From an uncultured Roseobacter sp. (GTDB lineage Bacteria > Pseudomonadota > Alphaproteobacteria > Rhodobacterales > Rhodobacteraceae): a DNA stretch of 64,000 nt. Under the pieces are notes generated by a model. That model made no database searches. It saw nothing but the letters and a program-made list of their open reading frames with translations, and was not told where the DNA came from. The stretch covers positions 186,001 through 250,000 of the forward strand of contig NZ_CANLQB010000001.1 of assembly GCF_947493125.1 (NCBI RefSeq), given 5' to 3'. The translations under genes were made by a program, and so were the position numbers. Position 1 is the first letter of the stretch, and every line of letters starts with the position of its first letter. Positions 37,291 through 46,277 of this stretch are shown here, piece by piece.

Positions 37291-38865
37291 TTGAAGATCG
37301 GAACACCAAAAGAGATTTTTGAGGGCGAAGCACGCGTCGCGATGACACCCGAGAGTGCCACGCAGCTGCAAAAGCTGGGGCATGAGTGCATCATCGAAAC
37401 GGGTGCGGGTGCGAAAGCCGGGTTTTCGGATGCCGACTACAAGGCTGCAGGCGTCGAGATCGCCAAGACGGCGGCGGCGCTCTGGAAGGCGGCGGATGTG
37501 GTTGCCAAGGTGCGCGTCCCTGACGAGGCCGAGATGAAGCGGCTGCGCGCAGACCAGACGCTGATCTCCTTCTTTAGCCCGGTGGCCGATGAGGCCAAGA
37601 TGCAGGCGGCGGCCAAAAAAGGTGCCACGGTCATCGCGATGGAGATGATCCCGCGGATTTCCCGGGCGCAGAAGATGGACGCGCTGTCCTCCATGGCGAA
37701 TATCGCCGGGTATCGGGCTGTGATCGAGGCGGGCAACAACTTCGGGCGATTCTTCACCGGGCAGATCACCGCTGCCGGTAAGGTGCCGCCGGCGAAGGTA
37801 CTGGTGGTTGGCGCGGGTGTCGCCGGTCTCGCGGCGATTGGCACGTCGACCTCGCTTGGGGCGATCACCTATGCCTTCGACGTGCGGCCCGAAGTGGCCG
37901 AACAGGTCGAGTCGATGGGCGCCGAGTTCGTCTATCTGGACTTTGAAGAAGAGCAGCAGGACGGCTCGGCCTCGGGCGGCTATGCCTCTGTGTCCTCACC
38001 GGAATTCCGCGAGGCGCAGCTGGCGAAGTTCCGCGAGCTGGCGCCCGATATGGACATCGTAATCACCACCGCGCTGATCCCGAATCGCGAGGCGCCGGAA
38101 CTGTGGACCGAGGACATGGTGAAATCCATGAAGCCGGGCTCGGTGATCGTGGACCTGGCCGCCGAGAAGGGCGGCAACTGCAAGCTCACGGTCGCGGATG
38201 AGAAGATCGTGACCGAGAATGGTGTGACGATTATCGGCTATACCGATTTCCCCAGCCGGATGGGCGCACAGGCGTCGAGCCTTTACGCCACCAACATCCG
38301 CCATCTGATGACCGATCTGACGCCCGAGAAAGACGGCGTGATCGTGCATGACATGGAAGATGACGTGATCCGCGGTGCGACGATTGCGCACGCCAAGGAG
38401 GTCACCTTCCCGCCGCCACCGCCCAAGGTCGCGGCGATTGCGGCGGCGCCGAAGAAGGAGGCGCCGAAGGAGCTGACCGCCGAAGAGAAGCGCGCGGAAG
38501 AAGTCGCGGCCTTCAAGAAGCAGACCCAGACGCAAGTGGGTCTGCTGGCCATCGGTGGCGCGCTGGTGCTGGCGGTGGGGCTGGTGGCGCCTGCAAGTTT
38601 CATGCAGCATTTCATCGTTTTCGTGCTCTCCGTCTTCATCGGGTTCCAGGTGATCTGGGGCGTGGCGCATTCGTTGCACACGCCGCTCATGGCGGTCACG
38701 AATGCGATCTCCTCGATCATCATTCTGGGCGCGCTGATCCAGATCGGGTCAAGTTCGCTGTTGATCACGCTGCTGGCTGCGCTGTCGGTCTTCATGGCCT
38801 CGATCAATATCTTCGGTGGCTTCCTTGTCACCCGGCGCATGCTCGCCATGTTCCAGAAATCGTAA
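37291..38865 (+). CDS. pntA: NAD(P) transhydrogenase subunit alpha
   Basis: PntA carries the NAD(H)-binding domain and part of the proton channel of the energy-linked transhydrogenase, which makes NADPH from NADH. The protein has 524 residues in one chain. The N-terminus KIGTPKEIFEGEARVAMTPES is diagnostic, the dinucleotide loop VVGAGVAGLAAIG is near 171, and three to four membrane helices fill the last ~110 residues after an Ala/Lys/Glu linker (390-410). The start is TTG at 37291 with GGGGGAG upstream. pntB follows after 12 bases. Confidence 0.97.
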   Translation: MKIGTPKEIFEGEARVAMTPESATQLQKLGHECIIETGAGAKAGFSDADYKAAGVEIAKTAAALWKAADVVAKVRVPDEAEMKRLRADQTLISFFSPVADEAKMQAAAKKGATVIAMEMIPRISRAQKMDALSSMANIAGYRAVIEAGNNFGRFFTGQITAAGKVPPAKVLVVGAGVAGLAAIGTSTSLGAITYAFDVRPEVAEQVESMGAEFVYLDFEEEQQDGSASGGYASVSSPEFREAQLAKFRELAPDMDIVITTALIPNREAPELWTEDMVKSMKPGSVIVDLAAEKGGNCKLTVADEKIVTENGVTIIGYTDFPSRMGAQASSLYATNIRHLMTDLTPEKDGVIVHDMEDDVIRGATIAHAKEVTFPPPPPKVAAIAAAPKKEAPKELTAEEKRAEEVAAFKKQTQTQVGLLAIGGALVLAVGLVAPASFMQHFIVFVLSVFIGFQVIWGVAHSLHTPLMAVTNAISSIIILGALIQIGSSSLLITLLAALSVFMASINIFGGFLVTRRMLAMFQKS

Positions 38866-38877
38866 GGGGTAGGGGCA

Positions 38878-40374
38878 ATGGAATTCGGATTTACGATTGC
38901 GGCCTATGCGGTCGCGGCAGTGCTCTTCATCCTGAGCCTTGGCGGGCTTTCCGGTCAGGAAAGCGCCAAGCGGGCGGTCTGGTACGGCATTGTTGGCATG
39001 GCGATTGCGGTGGTCGCAACCCTGATTGGACCCGGTCAGGGGCTTGGAGTTGTCTCCATCGTGCTGATCGCTCTGGGGGCGGCGGTGGGCTATCAGCTCG
39101 CCACCAAGGTGCAGATGACGCAGATGCCCGAACTGGTGGCGATCATGCACAGCCTCGTGGGCCTTGCGGCGGTGTTTGTGGGCTTCAACGCGGACATCAT
39201 GATCAACAACATGAGCGATCTCTTCGTCGAGAATGGCGGTGTTCTGGGAGCCGTGGGGCCGGATGGGTATACCGCCGTCGGTCTGCCCAAGGAGATCTAT
39301 GACGGGTTGTCGTCCTTTGGGCAGCTCATTGCGAAAAAGAGCAACGTCGAGATCAACATACTGAAAGTCGAGCTGGTCTTGGGCATCTGGATCGGGGCGG
39401 TGACTTTCACGGGCTCGGTGATTGCGTATGGCAAGCTGGCGGGCAAGGTGGACACCTCGGCGTCGAAACTGCCCGGTGGGCATTTGCTGAATGCCGGTGC
39501 TGCCGGTCTGTCGCTGCTCTTTGCGGTGATGTATCTGGGCGGATCGGGCAGCTGGACGCTGGTGCTCTTGACGCTGCTGGCGCTGTTTATTGGCTATCAC
39601 CTGATCATGGGCATCGGTGGCGCTGATATGCCGGTGGTTGTCTCCATGCTGAACAGCTATTCCGGCTGGGCGGCGGCGGCGATCGGTTTCTCGCTCGGGA
39701 ATGACCTGCTGATCGTGGTGGGCGCGCTGGTGGGCTCGTCGGGTGCGATCCTCAGCTACATCATGTGCAAGGCGATGAACCGGTCGTTTGTCTCGGTGAT
39801 CCTGGGCGGCTTTGGCGGCCCGGCGGGCGAGCAGCAGGCGGTCGAGGGCGAACAGGTGGCCATCGAGGCCGATGGCGTGGCCACAGCGCTCAATGAGGCC
39901 GACAGCGTGATCATCATCCCGGGCTACGGCATGGCGGTGGCGCAAGCGCAGGGGGCGGTGAGTGAGTTGGTCAAGAAGCTGCGGGCGAAGGGCAAGAATG
40001 TGCGGTTCGCCATCCACCCTGTTGCGGGGCGTCTGCCGGGGCATATGAATGTGCTTCTGGCGGAGGCCAAGGTGCCGTATGACATCGTGATGGAAATGGA
40101 CGAGATCAACGAGGACTTCCCGGACACGGATGTGGCGATTGTCATTGGCTCCAATGACATCGTGAATCCGGCCGCGCAGGATGATCCGAACTCGCCCATC
40201 GCGGGCATGCCGGTGTTGGAATGCTGGAAGGCCAAGCAGGTGTTCGTCTCGAAGCGCGGGCAGGGCACGGGCTATTCGGGCATCGAGAACCCGCTGTTCT
40301 TCAAGGAGAATACGCGGATGTTCTATGGCGATGCGAAGGCGTCGCTGGACAAGCTCTTGCCGATGATCGACTGA
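38878..40374 (+). CDS. pntB: NAD(P) transhydrogenase subunit beta
   Basis: PntB supplies most of the proton channel and the NADP(H)-binding domain. The protein has 498 residues: about nine membrane helices up to residue ~290, then the dIII domain with [63 protein letters not shown] and [18 protein letters not shown], all typical. It is translated just after pntA and ends at a clear terminator, so pntAB forms a two-gene operon. Confidence 0.97.
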   Translation: MEFGFTIAAYAVAAVLFILSLGGLSGQESAKRAVWYGIVGMAIAVVATLIGPGQGLGVVSIVLIALGAAVGYQLATKVQMTQMPELVAIMHSLVGLAAVFVGFNADIMINNMSDLFVENGGVLGAVGPDGYTAVGLPKEIYDGLSSFGQLIAKKSNVEINILKVELVLGIWIGAVTFTGSVIAYGKLAGKVDTSASKLPGGHLLNAGAAGLSLLFAVMYLGGSGSWTLVLLTLLALFIGYHLIMGIGGADMPVVVSMLNSYSGWAAAAIGFSLGNDLLIVVGALVGSSGAILSYIMCKAMNRSFVSVILGGFGGPAGEQQAVEGEQVAIEADGVATALNEADSVIIIPGYGMAVAQAQGAVSELVKKLRAKGKNVRFAIHPVAGRLPGHMNVLLAEAKVPYDIVMEMDEINEDFPDTDVAIVIGSNDIVNPAAQDDPNSPIAGMPVLECWKAKQVFVSKRGQGTGYSGIENPLFFKENTRMFYGDAKASLDKLLPMID

Positions 40375-40399
40375 GGTTTCGCCTTCGGTTTTGAGATGA

Positions 40400-40424
40400 A
40401 ACGCCGCCCCTCGGGGCGGCGTTG
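40400..40424 (+). terminator. Hairpin terminator after pntB
   Basis: ACGCCGCCCC (40401-40410) and GGGGCGGCGT (40413-40422) form a perfect stem, with the middle bases opening as a small loop. The following T content is poor (TTGCTCT), so termination may be partial. It starts 26 bases after the pntB stop. Confidence 0.65.
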
Positions 40425-40432
40425 CTCTATCC

Positions 40433-40461
40433 GGGGTGGCCCAAGGCCCACCCCACCTGCC
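40433..40461 (+). repeat. REP-type palindrome C (variant core)
   Basis: GGGGTGGCC, a changed five-base centre (CAAGG), and CCCACCCCACCTGCC match copy A except at the centre (CAAGG for TGAAAG). It lies between the pntB terminator and DUF3422, in the same orientation as A. Confidence 0.75.
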
Positions 40462-40520
40462 GGTGGCTGTGGGAGGGCCTGCTGCTCAAGCGGTGATCAG
40501 TATGCCGTTGTATCCACTTA

Positions 40521-40553
40521 ACTTATTGATAAGTATTGAAGAATTATTTGACA
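40521..40553 (+). promoter_or_regulatory. Palindrome and -35-like element before DUF3422
   Basis: ACTTATTGATAAGT (40521-40534) is a perfect 14-base palindrome inside an AT-rich patch; 13 bases later comes an exact TTGACA (40548-40553). A weak -10 (TATTCC, 40570-40575) follows at 16 bases. The overlapping TTAA-N7-ATAA is also a one-mismatch CtrA core. The promoter for DUF3422 is plausible; the regulator is unknown. Confidence 0.35.
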
Positions 40554-40598
40554 TCGTGGCGTAGCGCATTATTCCTCTGACAAAACCGGAGCAGCGTC

Positions 40599-41882
40599 AT
40601 GTCCCCCATCAGCGATCATCCCCTGCGCTACAAGCTGGCCAACGAGCTGCATGCGCGCCCGTTTCCCTCTCTCACGCCACCGTCGTCGGTGGCCTATGTG
40701 GCGATCAAGCAGCCCAATGATGCGGTGAGCCGGGACCGGGCGCAGGATATGGAGCATCTGGTGGCGCTGCTCGACCGGCATGGGGCGCCGCACCCGCAGC
40801 CGGGGGCCACGCATTACTATGGGCAGATCGGGAAATACTGGCTCAAGTGGGAGCAGCACACGGAGTTCGTGACCTATACGGCGTTCTCGGACAATGGGGT
40901 CACGCGGCCCTTTGATCCGGCGGAGTTCGAGGTGTTTCCGGCGGATTGGTTGGAGGACGCACCGGGGCAGCGGATGACGTCGATCCTGCTGAACGTGGTG
41001 CCGAAGCCTTCGAAGACCGAGGACATCACCGCGCGGCTGAAGGACTGGTTTGTGTCGGAGAGCCTGGCGGTGTCGTCCGTGCTGGAAGACGCGGCGGTTG
41101 TCGCCGGGGATTTCCGGATCGATCTGAATGGGCATCTGCGGTTTGCTGTCTTTGCGGAGGAGGCGACGGGCGCGCGGCGGATTGGGCGGATCGTGCAGCG
41201 GCTGTGCGAGATCGAGACCTACAAGACCATGTCGATGCTGGGCTTTGCGCGCGTGCGCTCGCTGCAGCCGCAGCTCAATGAGCTCGACACCAAGCTCACG
41301 GGGCTTATGGGCGCGATGAGTGAAGAGAGCGCCTCGGCCGAAGAGACGCTGCATGATCTTCTGGCGATTTCAGCGGAGTTGGAGACCTTGTCGGCGCGCT
41401 CGTCCTTTCGGTTTGGGGCCACGGGGGCCTATGAGGCGCTGGTCAACCAGCGGATCGAGGCGTTGCGCGAGGCGCGGTTTCTCGGGCGGCAGCACTTCGG
41501 AGAGTTCATGATGCGTCGCTATGCGCCTGCGATGCGGACCGTGCATGCGGCGGAGGCGCGGCTGGAGGCGATGTCGAGCCGGTCGATCCGGGCGTCAAAC
41601 CTGCTGCGCACGCGGGTCGATGTGGAACGTTCGGCCCAGAACCAGACGCTGCTGGAGAGCATGGACAAGCGGTCGGATCTGCAGCTGCGGTTGCAGCGCA
41701 CCGTTGAGGGGTTGTCGGTGGTGGCGATCAGCTACTACGCGGTCTCGCTTGTGGGGTATCTGCTTTATCCGCTGACGCAGACGACGGGGCTCAGCAAGGG
41801 GATGCTCACGGCGCTGGTGACGGTGCCGGTGGTGCTGTTCGTGTGGTGGATGGTGCGGCAGTTGCGGAAAAGTGTGGAATAG
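40599..41882 (+). CDS. DUF3422 family membrane protein
   Basis: A 427-residue protein of the DUF3422 family, common in alphaproteobacteria: HPLRYKLANELHARPFP at the start and a long soluble N-terminal part, a coiled-coil region (about 220-370, rich in Glu/Arg/Leu), and two closing membrane helices (ISYYAVSLVGYLLYPL and MLTALVTVPVVLFVWWMV). The layout suggests an inner-membrane protein with a large cytoplasmic domain. Function unknown. It stands alone between a terminator and a hairpin cluster. Confidence 0.88.
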   Translation: MSPISDHPLRYKLANELHARPFPSLTPPSSVAYVAIKQPNDAVSRDRAQDMEHLVALLDRHGAPHPQPGATHYYGQIGKYWLKWEQHTEFVTYTAFSDNGVTRPFDPAEFEVFPADWLEDAPGQRMTSILLNVVPKPSKTEDITARLKDWFVSESLAVSSVLEDAAVVAGDFRIDLNGHLRFAVFAEEATGARRIGRIVQRLCEIETYKTMSMLGFARVRSLQPQLNELDTKLTGLMGAMSEESASAEETLHDLLAISAELETLSARSSFRFGATGAYEALVNQRIEALREARFLGRQHFGEFMMRRYAPAMRTVHAAEARLEAMSSRSIRASNLLRTRVDVERSAQNQTLLESMDKRSDLQLRLQRTVEGLSVVAISYYAVSLVGYLLYPLTQTTGLSKGMLTALVTVPVVLFVWWMVRQLRKSVE

Positions 41883-42128
41883 GTCGATCTTTCCGCAGGA
41901 AAGTCGACCCGTGTGGACAAGTGGGTTTGCGCAGCAAACCTGCGGTCCAGCACCCGGTGGCGTGATGCGAGGAGTCGCTACGCCCACACAATTTGAGTTT
42001 GTGGGCGACAGCGGGACGGCGCTCTTTCGGCTTGCGCGAAAGACGCCCCGCCCGCCGTCCCGTGTGGGGCGCCTAGAGTGGAGAGGGGGTGGCACCGCAG
42101 GTTTGCTTTGCAAACCCACTCGTGCCAC
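41882..42128. repeat. Cluster of five hairpins between convergent genes
   Basis: In 250 non-coding bases between DUF3422 (+) and the permease gene (-): stem 1, 41882-41909 (GGTCGA...TCGACC, one bulge); stem 2, 41924-41940 (GGTTTGC/GCAAACC); stem 3, 41981-42007 (CGCCCACA/TGTGGGCG); stem 4, 42013-42061 (GGGACGGCG/CGCCGTCCC enclosing TCTTTCG/CGAAAGA); stem 5, 42089-42128 (GTGGCAC/GTGCCAC enclosing a second GGTTTGC/GCAAACC). Stem 1 may terminate DUF3422. The rest has no assigned role. Confidence 0.75.
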
Positions 42129-42141
42129 TCGGATCCGCGGC

Positions 42142-43131
42142 CTAGCGGCCGCGAATCCGGGGGTCCAACGCATCTCTGAGCCCGTCACCCAGGTAATTCA
42201 CGGAGAGCACCGTCAGCGAAATCAGAATGCCCGGCAGCATCACGCGTTCGGGGAATTCTTCCATGCGCGGCACGGCGTCTGACAGCAGTTTACCCCAGGT
42301 CGGGAAATCGGACGGGAAGCCCACGCCGAGAAAGCTGAGCGCGCTTTCGGTGATGATCGCCGTGGCGAGGCCCAGCGTGGCGGAGACCATGATCGGCGAG
42401 ATCACGTTGGGCAGGAGGTGTCGCCGGATGATCTTGGCCGGAGTTGTGCCGATGGACCGGGCGGCGAGGATGAATTCGCGTTCCTTCAGGGCGAGGATCT
42501 CGCCGCGGACGATCCGGGCGGTCTGCATCCAGGAGGTGATGCCAATGACACCCACGATGAGGATGAACATGCCCGTCTCCGGCCCGAAGTTGGCCCTAAG
42601 CGGTTGGCGGAACAGCGTCACGGCGACGAGCAGCAGAGGCAGGATCGGCAGCGACAGGAACAGGTCGGTGAAGCGCATGAGCGGTCCGTCGAGCCGCCGG
42701 AAATAGCCTGCGCAGACGCCGATGGCGGTGCCGATGAAGAGCGCCAGGATCATCGCGGTCCAGCCGACTGCCATGGAGGCGCGCCCGCCCGCGATGAGTG
42801 TCGCGAGGATGTCGCGCCCGAGGTTGTCGGAGCCCAAGGGCTTTTCCCAGCTGGTGTTGGCCGTGCTGTCCCAGAGCAGGGTGTAGAGCGGACGCATGTC
42901 CTTGTTGCGGATGTCGAGCTGTTTGGCATCGACCGTCCAGATCAGCGGGCCGATGAGGACGGCCAGCGTGATGAAGAGCAGGAAGCCGCCGCCGATAAGC
43001 GCACCCTTGTGCTTGCGGAACTGGTCCCAGACGTCGCGCCACTGGCTGCGGGGTTCCTTCGGTGGCTCCTTGTCCTTGAGCGCGCCGTAGAGCTCCAGCT
43101 CGGCCTCGGCATTCACGCGTTGATCAGTCAT
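42142..43131 (-). CDS. Peptide-type ABC transporter permease (OppC/DppC-like)
   Basis: A 329-residue inner-membrane permease of an oligopeptide/dipeptide-type importer. It has an N-terminal cytoplasmic tail, one helix, a periplasmic loop with WEKPLGSDNLGRDILATLIAGGRAS, then the transport domain with the ATPase-contact motif (REFILAARSIGTTPAKIIRRHLLPN). The C-terminus NYLGDGLRDALDPRIRGR is typical of DppC. Its start overlaps the OppB-like stop by eight bases. The partner ATPases are encoded divergently at 46278. Confidence 0.93.
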   Translation of the reverse strand: MTDQRVNAEAELELYGALKDKEPPKEPRSQWRDVWDQFRKHKGALIGGGFLLFITLAVLIGPLIWTVDAKQLDIRNKDMRPLYTLLWDSTANTSWEKPLGSDNLGRDILATLIAGGRASMAVGWTAMILALFIGTAIGVCAGYFRRLDGPLMRFTDLFLSLPILPLLLVAVTLFRQPLRANFGPETGMFILIVGVIGITSWMQTARIVRGEILALKEREFILAARSIGTTPAKIIRRHLLPNVISPIMVSATLGLATAIITESALSFLGVGFPSDFPTWGKLLSDAVPRMEEFPERVMLPGILISLTVLSVNYLGDGLRDALDPRIRGR

Positions 43132-44161
43132 AGCGGATCCTTGGGTCGAGCACGCCGTAGAGCACGTCGGCGATGAGGTTGAAGAGCACGATCAGGATGG
43201 CGAAGATGAAGGTCAGCGTCATGACCATGGGCAGGTCATTGGCGAAGAGGGCGGTGAGCAGCAGCTGGCCAATTCCGTTCACTTTGAAGAGTGTCTCGGT
43301 GATGATGGCGCCTCCGAAAATGGACGGGACACCGAGCGCAATGACCGTGATGATCGGGATCATCGAGTTGCGCAGGACGTGAACGAGCACGACGACGCTC
43401 TCCTTCAGACCCTTGGCGCGGGCGGTGCGCACATAGTCCTGGTTGAGGTTGTCGAGCATGGACGCGCGCATGAAGCGGCTGATCTGTGCCGTGGTCTGCA
43501 GGGCCAGCACCATGACGGGCAGGATCATCTGGTTGAGCTGGACTTTGAAGCTGGCCCAGTCGGTGACCACATGGGTGGTGTCATAGATCGAGGGGAACCA
43601 GCCGAGATTGACGGAGAAGATCACGATCACCAAGACGCCGGAAAAGAAGGGCGGGATCGAGAACCCGATCATGCTGATGAACGTGCCGGCCTGGTCGAAG
43701 AGCGAGTATTGCCTGTAGGCGGAGTAAATGCCGATGGGCAGGGCGATCAGGATGCCGACGATATAGGACATGCCGACGACCCAGAGTGTCTGCGGCAGGC
43801 GTTGAACGACGATATCCATCACTGGCGACCGGGTCTGCCAGGAGATCACGCGCAGCTGACCGTTGTAGAGGTTGGTGTCGGGCAGCCAGCCGAGAAGCAG
43901 GCTGTCGCGGGTCAGCCAGTCGACAAAGACCTGCGGCTCGATCCAGAAGAACTGCACAAGCCACTTCCAGTACTGCACGTGGATCGGCGCGCCAAGGCCC
44001 AGGGCCTCGCGCATCTGTTGTTTGACTTCCGGGGGGACGGTGAGGGGCACCTGCGCCATCGGGTCGCCGGGGGCCAGCTGCAGAAGCAGAAAGATGACGA
44101 TGCTGATGAACAGCAAGGTGGGGATCGAAAGGACCAGCCGCCGAATGGTGTATGTCAGCAT
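43124..44161 (-). CDS. Peptide-type ABC transporter permease (OppB/DppB-like)
   Basis: A 345-residue permease partner: MLTYTIRRLVLSIPTLLFISIVIFLLLQLAPGDP at the start is the DppB signature, six helices follow, and the ATPase-contact loop is DYVRTARAKGLKESVVVLVHVLRNSM. It forms the membrane channel with the OppC-like subunit. The binding-protein gene lies upstream, separated by 111 bases that contain a perfect 24-base-pair hairpin, probably lowering permease expression relative to the binding protein. Confidence 0.93.
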   Translation of the reverse strand: MLTYTIRRLVLSIPTLLFISIVIFLLLQLAPGDPMAQVPLTVPPEVKQQMREALGLGAPIHVQYWKWLVQFFWIEPQVFVDWLTRDSLLLGWLPDTNLYNGQLRVISWQTRSPVMDIVVQRLPQTLWVVGMSYIVGILIALPIGIYSAYRQYSLFDQAGTFISMIGFSIPPFFSGVLVIVIFSVNLGWFPSIYDTTHVVTDWASFKVQLNQMILPVMVLALQTTAQISRFMRASMLDNLNQDYVRTARAKGLKESVVVLVHVLRNSMIPIITVIALGVPSIFGGAIITETLFKVNGIGQLLLTALFANDLPMVMTLTFIFAILIVLFNLIADVLYGVLDPRIRYD

Positions 44162-44212
44162 GCGTCGCGCCTTTTTGCGGTCGTCTTGGTGTGACGTGCA
44201 ACGGTTGGGGGA

Positions 44213-44264
44213 GCGGGGGCGCCGGGCGGCGCGGGCTTTAGCCCGCGCCGCCCGGCGCCCCCGC
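44213..44264. repeat. 24-bp perfect hairpin between binding-protein and permease genes
   Basis: Arms 44213-44236 and 44241-44264 are perfectly complementary over 24 pairs, all G or C, with the loop TTTA (44237-44240). On the transcribed - strand it begins eight bases after the binding-protein stop. No T run follows, so it is more likely a 3'-end stabiliser or partial attenuator than a full terminator. Confidence 0.9.
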
Positions 44265-44272
44265 GGATCGCA

Positions 44273-46000
44273 TCAATTCTTGATGCGATACCAGTCTGCG
44301 ATGTTCCACAATTCGGAATCCCAGTCGGACATCTTCACGCCGCCAAGGGTGTTCGCGTGGGCCGACGGGTTGCCGCGGTGCACCAGCGGGATGATCGAGT
44401 AGCTCTGGATGATCATGTCGTTCATCTGTTTGGCCAATTCGCCCCGCTCGTCGAGATCGGATGTCACCGACATTTTCTCGACCAACTCGTCATACTCCGG
44501 CTTGCAGAAGCGCTGGATGTTCGAGCCCTGCCACTGGGTTGCAGGTGTCGGGATGTCGGAGCACAGCCAGTTGGCCATATAGGCTTCCGGGTCAACGCCG
44601 GCGAAGTTGTTGGTGTACATCTCGATGTCGGCATAGAACTTCTGGAACGTATCGGGCGAGCCCGGATCACCACCGAAGAACACCGAGGCGTCGATGTTGC
44701 GCAGCTCGGTCTCGACGCCGATCTGGCTCCACCAGTCCTTGATCAGGGCCTGGGTGTCTTGGCGCACCGCGTTGGTGGAGGTCTGGTAGAGCACCGAGAG
44801 CTCCACGCCATCCTTGTCGCGAATGCCGTTGCCGTTGGTGTCGACCCAGCCCGCTTCATCGAGCAGCGCATTCGCCCCTTCGATGTCCTGGGTCAGGCAG
44901 TCGTTTGCGTCCGAGGCGTAGAGTGCGGGCGCGGGCAGCACGTTGCAGGTCGGCTGGCCCCCGGCCCCATAGCCCACCTCGACGATCAGGGCGCGGTCAA
45001 TTGCCATTGACAGGGCTTGGCCGACTTTCGGGTCGGTCAGGAAGGGATGCGCGTTCTCGCCATTCATGAAGACCGAGCGCTTGTCCGGCCCGAGCGCGGG
45101 ATCGGGGTTGGTCTGATTGAGGTGCAGACGCTCGACCGAGGTGCCATAAGCGGCCACCACCGTGCCTTTGCCCACTGCTTCCATACGGTCCAACACGTCA
45201 GGCGCCAGTTGCAGGTTCCAGGCATAGTCGAACTCGCCGGTCTCAAGCACCGAGCGCGCTGCTGCCGCCGCGTCACCACCGCCCTTGAAGGTCACGGTCG
45301 CAAAGGCCGGCTTGCCCTCTTCGCGGTAGTTCTCATTGGCCACATAGGTGATCACGTCATTGGGACGGAAGTCGCTGACCACGAAGGGGCCGGTGCCGAT
45401 GGGGCCGAAGTTGGCGTCGGTGCACTCAGGCGCGCGAGCGCCGAGGCAGTCCTGAAACTGCGCTTTCTGCAGGATCGGGGATTCCGCGCCCACAAAGGCG
45501 GTATAGGGGAAGGGCTTGGGTGCGTCGAAGGTGATCTTGACGCCCCGCTCGCCCTCGGCCTCGACCGAGGCCACACCATCGAAGTAGCTCACCCCGGCGC
45601 AGCCGCTCTCGGGGTGGGTGCAGTACTCGTGGGTGAAGATCAGGTCATCGGCGGTCAAGGCGGAGCCATCGGACCAGACCACACCATCCTTCAGCGTCCA
45701 GGTGATGGAGGTCAGGTCCTCCGCCACGCCGCCGTTTTCCACGGTGGGGATCTCTTCGGCGAGCCACGGCACCATCTCGCCCGCTTCATTGAAGCGCGCA
45801 AGCGATTCCAGAACGAGGCTGGCCGCTTCATTTTCCTTGGTGCCGCCGGACAGGAACGGGTTCAGGGTGGAGGGCGCTTGCCAATAGATGATATTGAGCT
45901 GGCCGTCTCGGCCGCGTTCCCCTTCATGGCCATCCGCGAGCACCACAGGCACATAGGCTGTTGTGGCGATGGCCCCCATCAATAGGGTTCTGAGTTTCAT
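44273..46000 (-). CDS. Peptide-type ABC transporter substrate-binding protein
   Basis: A 575-residue family-5 solute-binding protein (OppA/DppA type) acting in the periplasm. It has a signal peptide (MKLRTLLMGAIATTAYVPVVLADG), then the family motifs TWTLKDGVVWSDGSALTADDLIFTHEY and VGQALSMAIDRALIVEVGYG. The ligand may be a peptide or another acylated compound; the neighbouring M20 hydrolases favour peptides or N-acyl amino acids. It heads the binding protein-OppB-OppC unit and diverges from the ATPase gene. Confidence 0.93.
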   Translation of the reverse strand: MKLRTLLMGAIATTAYVPVVLADGHEGERGRDGQLNIIYWQAPSTLNPFLSGGTKENEAASLVLESLARFNEAGEMVPWLAEEIPTVENGGVAEDLTSITWTLKDGVVWSDGSALTADDLIFTHEYCTHPESGCAGVSYFDGVASVEAEGERGVKITFDAPKPFPYTAFVGAESPILQKAQFQDCLGARAPECTDANFGPIGTGPFVVSDFRPNDVITYVANENYREEGKPAFATVTFKGGGDAAAAARSVLETGEFDYAWNLQLAPDVLDRMEAVGKGTVVAAYGTSVERLHLNQTNPDPALGPDKRSVFMNGENAHPFLTDPKVGQALSMAIDRALIVEVGYGAGGQPTCNVLPAPALYASDANDCLTQDIEGANALLDEAGWVDTNGNGIRDKDGVELSVLYQTSTNAVRQDTQALIKDWWSQIGVETELRNIDASVFFGGDPGSPDTFQKFYADIEMYTNNFAGVDPEAYMANWLCSDIPTPATQWQGSNIQRFCKPEYDELVEKMSVTSDLDERGELAKQMNDMIIQSYSIIPLVHRGNPSAHANTLGGVKMSDWDSELWNIADWYRIKN

Positions 46001-46219
46001 GTTCTACTCCATGTTGGACATATGAATGCCGATAAGCGCACGTTCTCCGACGCTGCGCCTTGAGTGCCGTCTTTCGGGGAGATGAAGACTGTCGCGTAAC
46101 TCGATCCAAGACCGCTGTTTTTCACCTGCCCCCCAGATGCATACGCCCATCGAAGCAGCTTTTGCGGAAAAAGCAACCCTTGTGATGGGTGACCCGATGG
46201 AAAGCAGGGGGCTGCGGGT

Positions 46220-46247
46220 TTGACACTGCCATCGCCTTGGGCATAGC
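46220..46247 (+). promoter_or_regulatory. Probable promoter of the ATPase gene
   Basis: Exact TTGACA at 46220-46225 and, 16 bases later, CATAGC at 46242-46247, about 30 bases before the ATG at 46278. The -35 is perfect; the -10 is weak (three of six). The 277-base divergent gap also holds an inverted repeat GCTTTTGC/GGAAAAAGC near 46158-46174. Confidence 0.45.
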
Positions 46248-46277
46248 GTCGAAAAAACGCAAATATCAGGAGCGGCG

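Noticed and set aside
38749-40044. Open frame antisense to pntB
   Set aside because: PntB is certain from its domain motifs; the antisense product is rich in His/Arg/Gln with no recognisable feature.
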